From Clonostachys chloroleuca (Eukaryota; Ascomycota; Sordariomycetes; Hypocreales; Bionectriaceae), in the NCBI GenBank assembly GCA_037952775.1, contig JBANAY010000004.1, forward strand, positions 6,634,001 to 6,698,000: DNA of 64,000 nt. Direction: 5' to 3'. Made by a program: the position numbers and the translations under genes. Position 1 is the stretch's first letter. Each line of letters opens with the position of its first letter. The notes under the pieces were generated by a model. It had not been told where the DNA came from and did not search any database. It worked only from the letters and a program-made list of their open reading frames with translations. This document shows positions 58,287 through 64,000 of the stretch, one piece after another.

Positions 58287-58690
58287 TATAATAGTTAGGG
58301 AACTTATACTGAACAGGGTCTAGGGTAGGTTAGGATATAACTAATCAGAATAGTATTCTGAGCAGTATAATCAGGTTATTATATAGCTATATAATATAAG
58401 TTATTACTAATATTTAAGTATTATAGAGCTAGTTCTAATAGAGATATAGATAATTATATTAATAACTATCTAAAGGAGTATTCTATCTAGTAAAGTAAAT
58501 ATATATATATATATATATATTAAGAAGCTTATACTAACTTACTAGTAATCTAGAGTAAGTCTAGTTATAGATTATAGAAGTTTATTATTAGTCTAAAGTA
58601 ATTTATCTATTATTAGTAGAAAAAGTAGAGTATAGTATATAATAATAATAATATATACTTTATTTATAATATATTACTCTCCTTCTATTA
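58287..58690 (-). repeat. LTR copy, minus orientation
   Basis: Minus-strand relative of the gypsy LTR. The plus strand reads the inverse of the AACCGTCACA end as TATAATAGTTAGG. Heavily RIPped. The far end is placed where similarity to the plus-oriented copy at 63.57 kb fades. Confidence 0.55.
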
Positions 58691-59362
58691 GTTTTATTCT
58701 TAAGATTAATCTTTATAGCTAATACTTAGTATATAAATTCTTTATTTTTTAATGATTTTATATTTTTTTAAGAGTTTTTACTAAATTTAAGAGATATTCT
58801 AAGATCAGGCTATATATAACTAGATCTTTATATATATAATAATTATTATTAATAATAACTATTAGAATCTTTTTTTATATATTAATTATTTAAACTTATA
58901 ATCTATTATAGATTTATTTATAATAATAAAACTACTCTCTCTTATATATATCTAATAATTATACTTACTAGATCTATTATTCTATCTAGTAGTTAACTAT
59001 TAGAAAAATATATAGATAATCTTAGTCTTTATTATATTTATAGAGAACTATATAAATATTCTTTTAATACTTAATAATTATTATTATCTAAGTTATTATA
59101 TATAGTTCTAATAAGTAATATACTAAATTAAATTAATTTAAATTAAAATAGTTCTTTAAATTTAAAATCTATTTAGATTAGTTATATTAGATAAATAAAA
59201 GAGAATAAAATTAAATTAAAATATTAAAAAGTTTATTAAATAGAGAAATTAAATTAAATAAGATTAATTAGATAGTATTAAAAATTATAATAGATTAATT
59301 AATTATTATTTTAGAATATTTAAAGAAAAATATAATAGCTAATTATAAAGTTATAATATAAT

Positions 59363-61573
59363 ATAATCCACCAGTAGTCAGATTAAACCAGTAATTAGAT
59401 TACTTTTCCTAATCTAATTATTATTAAATACTATAATTTCTATCCTAGACCTTTATATTTTCTATAAATATTTTTTATTTTACTACTATATATTAATATA
59501 GCTAAAAAAAAAATACTTTTCTAAAAATAGCTTATATATACTAAGCTATAGAGCTTAATAAATTAGATAATAATACTATATTTTTTTATTTTTTTCTACT
59601 CTAATTCTCTCTCTCTTCTTTAATATAATTACTATAGCTAAGATATTATATCCCTAAATAGATCTTAACTAGATCTAGTTAAATAGCTAGCCTTAAGATA
59701 TCTTAATCAGGTCTAATTAAGATATAGTTTAGCTAGTCTTAGGGGTATATTTCTATTATCTTTAATAAAACCTAATTAAGATACCCTCTAGTCTCTACTT
59801 TTTAATCTAATTACTTATAATAACTTTAGAATTAGAGCTAGATAACTCCTCTATTATCTTATAAATCTATATATTATAGCTTATTTTACTATATATACTA
59901 TATTACTAAGTATTTTACTCTTAATAAGATCTTTAACTATAATCTATATAATCTTCTACCTATATCTATTATTTAATATCCCTTTTAGTTATAAGATTCT
60001 ATAATTTCTATATACTAAAAGAGCTTTCTTTATATAAGTATAGCTTTTTAGTTCTCTAGTATTTATTTAATTATTTATTTACCTTCTTAAATTTAAATAT
60101 CTTTCCCTTTAGAAATATAAGCTTATATATAACTTACTATATACCCTTTATAATTTATTTAATACTCTTAATAATTAGATTTAGAGAGTTACTCTAATAG
60201 TATTATACTTATCTCTTAAGATATTTAAATTATAAAGTTATCTTTAATAGATTAGTTAGAATCTTTAACTATTAAATAATAAGTAGTTTAGAGGATAACT
60301 CTAGTAATATTAATATACTTATTTATATATCTAGCTTTAAAATTATACTCTCTAGGTTTAAAGAGATAAATCTAACTCTTTAGAATACTTTTAATATATT
60401 TTCTTTAGTAAAAGAGATATTAAATACTATTATAAATATTAGAAAGAAGTCTTTCTTTATAATATAGATAATCTAAGCTTTTATTAAATACTTAATTTAC
60501 TAGCTATATATTTTTTTTAATAGATTAAAATAATTAATATCTAGTAGCTAAAGTAGATAAAAAGAGTAAAAAAATATATAGAAAGTAATAATATTATTCT
60601 CCTTATAATATTCCTTAAACTCTATTAAATAGTAGCTCTTATAATTATCTAGTATAAGAAGATAATATTTACTCTTAGTTCTAATTTAAGTACTTTTATT
60701 AAAATACTTAATCTAATCTATAGTAATTTTATTTAAAGTCTAGCTATTTTTACTAATAGAAATCCTCTAGTTAGATAATAAGTTAGATTTTTAAATCTAG
60801 AATAAGAGATAATATTAGCTTTTTACTACTAGAAATAATAGAATTATCTAGCTAGCTATATTAATTATCTGAATTAAAGAAACCTATTCCTAATTATTAG
60901 ATTATACTAATTTAGATCTTATTACTTAATTAGAATATATAACTATAGTATAAATACTAATCTAGTCTATTAGAAAGCTAGTTTTATTAAAGTTATAAAT
61001 ATTCTTATTAAAAATACTATATTTAGCTATTATATTCTATATAAGATTAAATTATAATTAGATAATCTTAGAATCTTTATATAAAGCTCTCTAATAGTTA
61101 TATTTATAAGATAGAATTATCTTAAGTAGTAATTAGTATTTAATAAAGTAAAAAACCTAATTAATACTAATATACTCTGTATTATAATTATATAGTAGAA
61201 GATTAGCTATATCTTCTACTTTAATAAGATATAGTAAAAATACTTAAGAATCTAGATTAAGAACTCTCTTAATAATAACCTACCCCTCTAGATTAGTAAG
61301 ATTCTAATTACTATACTAAAAATTAGTTTAAGCAGTTTAATTATATTTCTATTACTATAGTATTATATAGCTAATATTATAGATTAATATAGTCTTTTAG
61401 AGGTTTAATTTTAAGTCTTTCTATAAAGTTTAAAGAGCTAAAGTAATTTAAAACTCTTTACTCTATACTTATATATTTTTAGATAAGGGGAAATAAAAGT
61501 AAAGTTAGAAAAATAGAAAATTAGGAAAAGTAATCTAATTACTAGTTTAATCTAACTACTAGTAGATTATATT
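59363..61573 (-). mobile_element. pogo/Fot1-family DNA transposon relic
   Basis: Ends are inverted repeats of about 50 bp (59361-59412 and 61523-61573) with the core AGTAATTAGATTACTTTTCC in both; the differences between the arms are C/T. The length of 2.2 kb is typical of Fot1-like elements. On the minus strand near 60.54-60.72 kb the transposase DDE region is still legible through stops: YYLLILDNYKSYY, then EYYKENNIITFYI, then LLDINYFNLLKK. This pattern (LLILDGHxSH, then N-x-I-x-L-x-x-x-PPH, then QPLDVGxFxPLK in intact members) is specific to pogo/Fot1 transposases. Heavily RIPped and dead. Confidence 0.7.
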
Positions 61574-63082
61574 ACTAATTAAAAGATTAAATATAGTTTT
61601 ATATAGTATAATAATTTTATTATTATATTTAAATTATATTCTTCTATTTAAACTAATAATATTATAAGTTTTATTTTTTATCTCTTATAATAAGTAGAGT
61701 TAATTAATTATTATTTATAAAATATAATTTTCTTATACTCTATAATTTATTTATATTATAAACTAATATATCTTAATTTTAATATCTATAAATATATTAA
61801 TTTAACTTCTTTTCTTAATAGCCCCTAGAGTTTTTTAATTTAATATCTTTTTATTATTTTATAACTTTATTAATAGTAAGTAAGAGAGCTATATAATTAT
61901 ATAATAGCTACTAAAAAAGAAAGAGAAGTTTCTAAATATTAAGAATTTAATAACCTAATATTATATCTAGTATTATTATATATTAAACTTTAGCCTTTTT
62001 ACCTAACTATAAAACTTATATCTAACTATATATAAAGTTTAATATTAATAATAATATTATAAATCTATATAGGTATATATATATATATATTATATAGAAC
62101 TGATTTTTTTTTCTCTCTAATTATAATTCCCCTAACTGGATTACTAAGATTATAATAATTATAGTAATCCTAGTTATAATATTTACTATAGAGCTATTAG
62201 AGTCTGTGTAGGTACCTAAGGACTGATATTATTAATATAGGGAGCAGTACCAGAGGGAGTAGAAAAGCCAACGGACGACTGGCGGCATAGGGGATAAGAT
62301 ACTCGAGGACCCCCAGGCCTACTTGCTTTACTAGTCAGAAGAACCCTATATCTTCCGTTAGTATTAGTATATATATACTACTGTAATAATATAGTATTAG
62401 TAATCTACGAGCTGAAGAAACCGCCTTCCTAGCTAAGTATAGGATCTGTAAATTTTACTAGGCGCTTGCTTATATAGGCAGTATAATAGTAGATTAGCGG
62501 TTAGTCCCTATTAACCTTAGCCCGGGCTCGAGGCCGGGAGTATAACCTTTATCGGTAATATATATTAATATAGGCGAGTATATAAACCAGGGGCTGTTGT
62601 ATCGGAAGGAGGCAGTATATTGGATAATGATTAGTTAAGGGGGTGAACTCTTTTCTAGAATACCACGTCCATAGGTGGGAGATCTGGATTACTACATCGG
62701 CGTATCACTCGGCCATTAGTTCTAGCGGGCTCCTAAGGATAGGATCATAAAACAGGCAAGAATAGCCCTAGGAAGTATATTATCTAGTATCCGCGCGGCT
62801 TACTGCAAGTGGACCATTAAATACGCCCATCTTATATATTATAACGCGTCCGAGCCACAGCAACAACTGATCCCGCGTACGGCACGTGGTTACTTTCCTA
62901 GGATAGCTTGTCATGACTGGTAAGGGAACTTGGTGAGGGCCAGACGGCTGGATCACCGCCAGAAGCTTAACTATCAAGCTTCTGTCCGTTTCAACGGGCA
63001 ACCCGACAACTGCTCTACTAGTAGACGGAAAACTAGGCTTCTGCCTGGAAGGGCTGGAAGAACCCTCTAGGAGGAGGGAGCT

Positions 63083-63350
63083 TGTGACGGTTAGGTGACT
63101 TACACTGGGCGGGGTCTAGGGTAGGTCAGGATATAACTAATCAGAGTATTATTCTGAGTAGTATGATCAGATTATTATAAGCTATATAAAATAAGTTACT
63201 ATTAATATATAAGTATTATAGAGCTAGTAATAATAGATATATAGATAATTATATTAATAACTATCTAAAGGAGTATTATACTATAGAAATAAATATATAT
63301 ATATACTAATATATTTACTAGAGTATTTATAATAGTCTTTATTTATAATA
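63083..63350 (-). repeat. LTR copy, minus orientation, well-preserved end
   Basis: Begins TGTGACGGTTAGGTGACTTA on the plus strand, the best preserved terminus of this LTR family in the window. A purine-rich AGGAGGAGGGAG lies a few bases before it. Internally deleted relative to the other copies. Confidence 0.55.
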
Positions 63351-63569
63351 GAGCTTCCTTTATTATTAAGAGTTTAATAAATTTAATTCTATTCCTATTC
63401 AGAATAGGATTTTATCTTATAAATCTAATAATAACCCTTAGGTAATATATTACTATAATATATTAATAAACTAAGTATAATATCTTTATATAAAGTCTTA
63501 TAGATATTATATTAAAGCTAATATAATACTTTCTGGGGTTCTATAGAAAGTTAATATAAATTAAATAGT

Positions 63570-63957
63570 TATATAATAAATTATTATAAATAAAGTATAT
63601 ACCTACTATATTATATAGTATACTCTATATTTTCTACTAATAAAAAATAGATTACTCCGGATTATTAATAAGCCTGGATAATTCCTAATTAAACTTACTC
63701 TGGATTACTAGTAAGCTATTATAAGCCCCTAAGTATATATATATATTTATTTTACTAGATAGAATACTCTTTCAGATAGTTATTAATAATATTATCTATA
63801 TACCTATTATTACTAGCTCTATAATACTTATATATTAATAGTAACTTATATTATACAGCCTAAGATAACCTGATTATACTACTCAGAATAATACTCTGAT
63901 TAGTTTAACCCCAACCTACCCTAGACCCTGTTCAGTATAAGTTATCTAACCGTTATA
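63570..63957 (+). repeat. LTR copy, plus orientation
   Basis: Colinear with the left LTR of the 29.3-kb gypsy element apart from a short deletion near 63.78 kb. Ends CCGTTATA, mutated from CCGTCACA. It is inverted relative to the copy at 63083, about 220 bp away. Confidence 0.6.
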
Positions 63958-64000
63958 TAAATATAGTTAATATATTAAGATATAATCCAGGCTTAAGTAA

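Larger units (their letters stand above)
58287..63350 (-). mobile_element. LTR-element relic in minus orientation, enclosing a pogo element
   Basis: Copies of the gypsy LTR family lie at both ends in the same minus orientation (about 58287-58690 and 63083-63350). Read on the plus strand, the right copy keeps the terminal TGTGACGGTTAGG while the left is mutated to TATAATAGTTAGG. The interior includes a nested pogo/Fot1 relic (59363-61573), RIPped sequence, and a GC-richer 0.85-kb part at 62.2-63.08 kb with no recognisable gene (a minus frame at 62780-63001 and a hairpin AGAAGCTT/AAGCTTCT at 62961-62983). No gag-pol could be read, so this may be a non-autonomous or deleted element, or two independent solo LTRs. 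Confidence 0.4.

Overview
The window looks like nuclear DNA of a filamentous ascomycete (Pezizomycotina). The evidence is short GT-AG introns (39 to 57 nt) with CTAAC/CTGAC-type branch sites, a NACHT-ankyrin NLR and a HET-domain gene (both fungal non-self recognition families), fungal Ty3/gypsy, pogo/Fot1 and Tc1 elements, and a strong repeat-induced point mutation (RIP) signature. RIP shows as repeats turned into TA-rich, stop-riddled sequence by C-to-T and G-to-A changes. I cannot name the genus. A 100-bp run of N at 47918-48017 marks a draft assembly.

Layout. 1-8.5 kb is a gene graveyard with truncated pieces of a GNAT acetyltransferase, an APC-type permease and a FAD-linked oxidase. 8531-12053 is a complete RIP-degraded LTR retrotransposon (216-bp LTRs, ATACG target duplication) inserted into a reading frame that resumes on the far side. 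A small intact ORF and a minisatellite follow. 13.7-17.4 kb is a large TIR element carrying a 99-bp solo LTR. 17.7-20.3 kb holds two good genes: a 10-cysteine secreted protein resembling potato type II proteinase inhibitors, and a GFA/CENP-V-like protein with one intron. 21.5-23.6 kb is an AT-rich repeat block with two solo LTRs. 25.1-26.8 kb encodes a six-TM membrane protein and a small companion ORF. 27.2-37.6 kb is a relic ankyrin fragment, a palindromic 23-bp minisatellite and a RIP-destroyed Ty3/gypsy chromovirus.

38.4-43.0 kb (minus) is the best gene: a three-exon NLR of 1505 aa (DUF7708-like N-terminus, NACHT, about a dozen ankyrin repeats, then an unrecognised C-terminal extension ending in a membrane segment). 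After a repeat with two unequally RIPped copies, probably from a telomere-linked-helicase-like gene, and the assembly gap, a HET-domain gene (48.0-50.2 kb) begins truncated at the gap. 51.5-52.9 kb is a nearly intact Tc1/mariner element (TA duplication, matched TIRs, an intron, one premature stop). 53.8-56.5 kb has two decayed copies of a small secreted cysteine-protein gene, one with a Pro/Thr-rich part. 57.4-64 kb is AT-rich, with an LTR-element relic enclosing a pogo/Fot1 relic.

The few living genes (secreted inhibitor-like protein, GFA, membrane protein, NLR, HET) sit as islands between RIPped repeat blocks, the pattern of a dispensable or subtelomeric fungal compartment used for interaction and recognition genes. 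All alignments and translations were done by eye.
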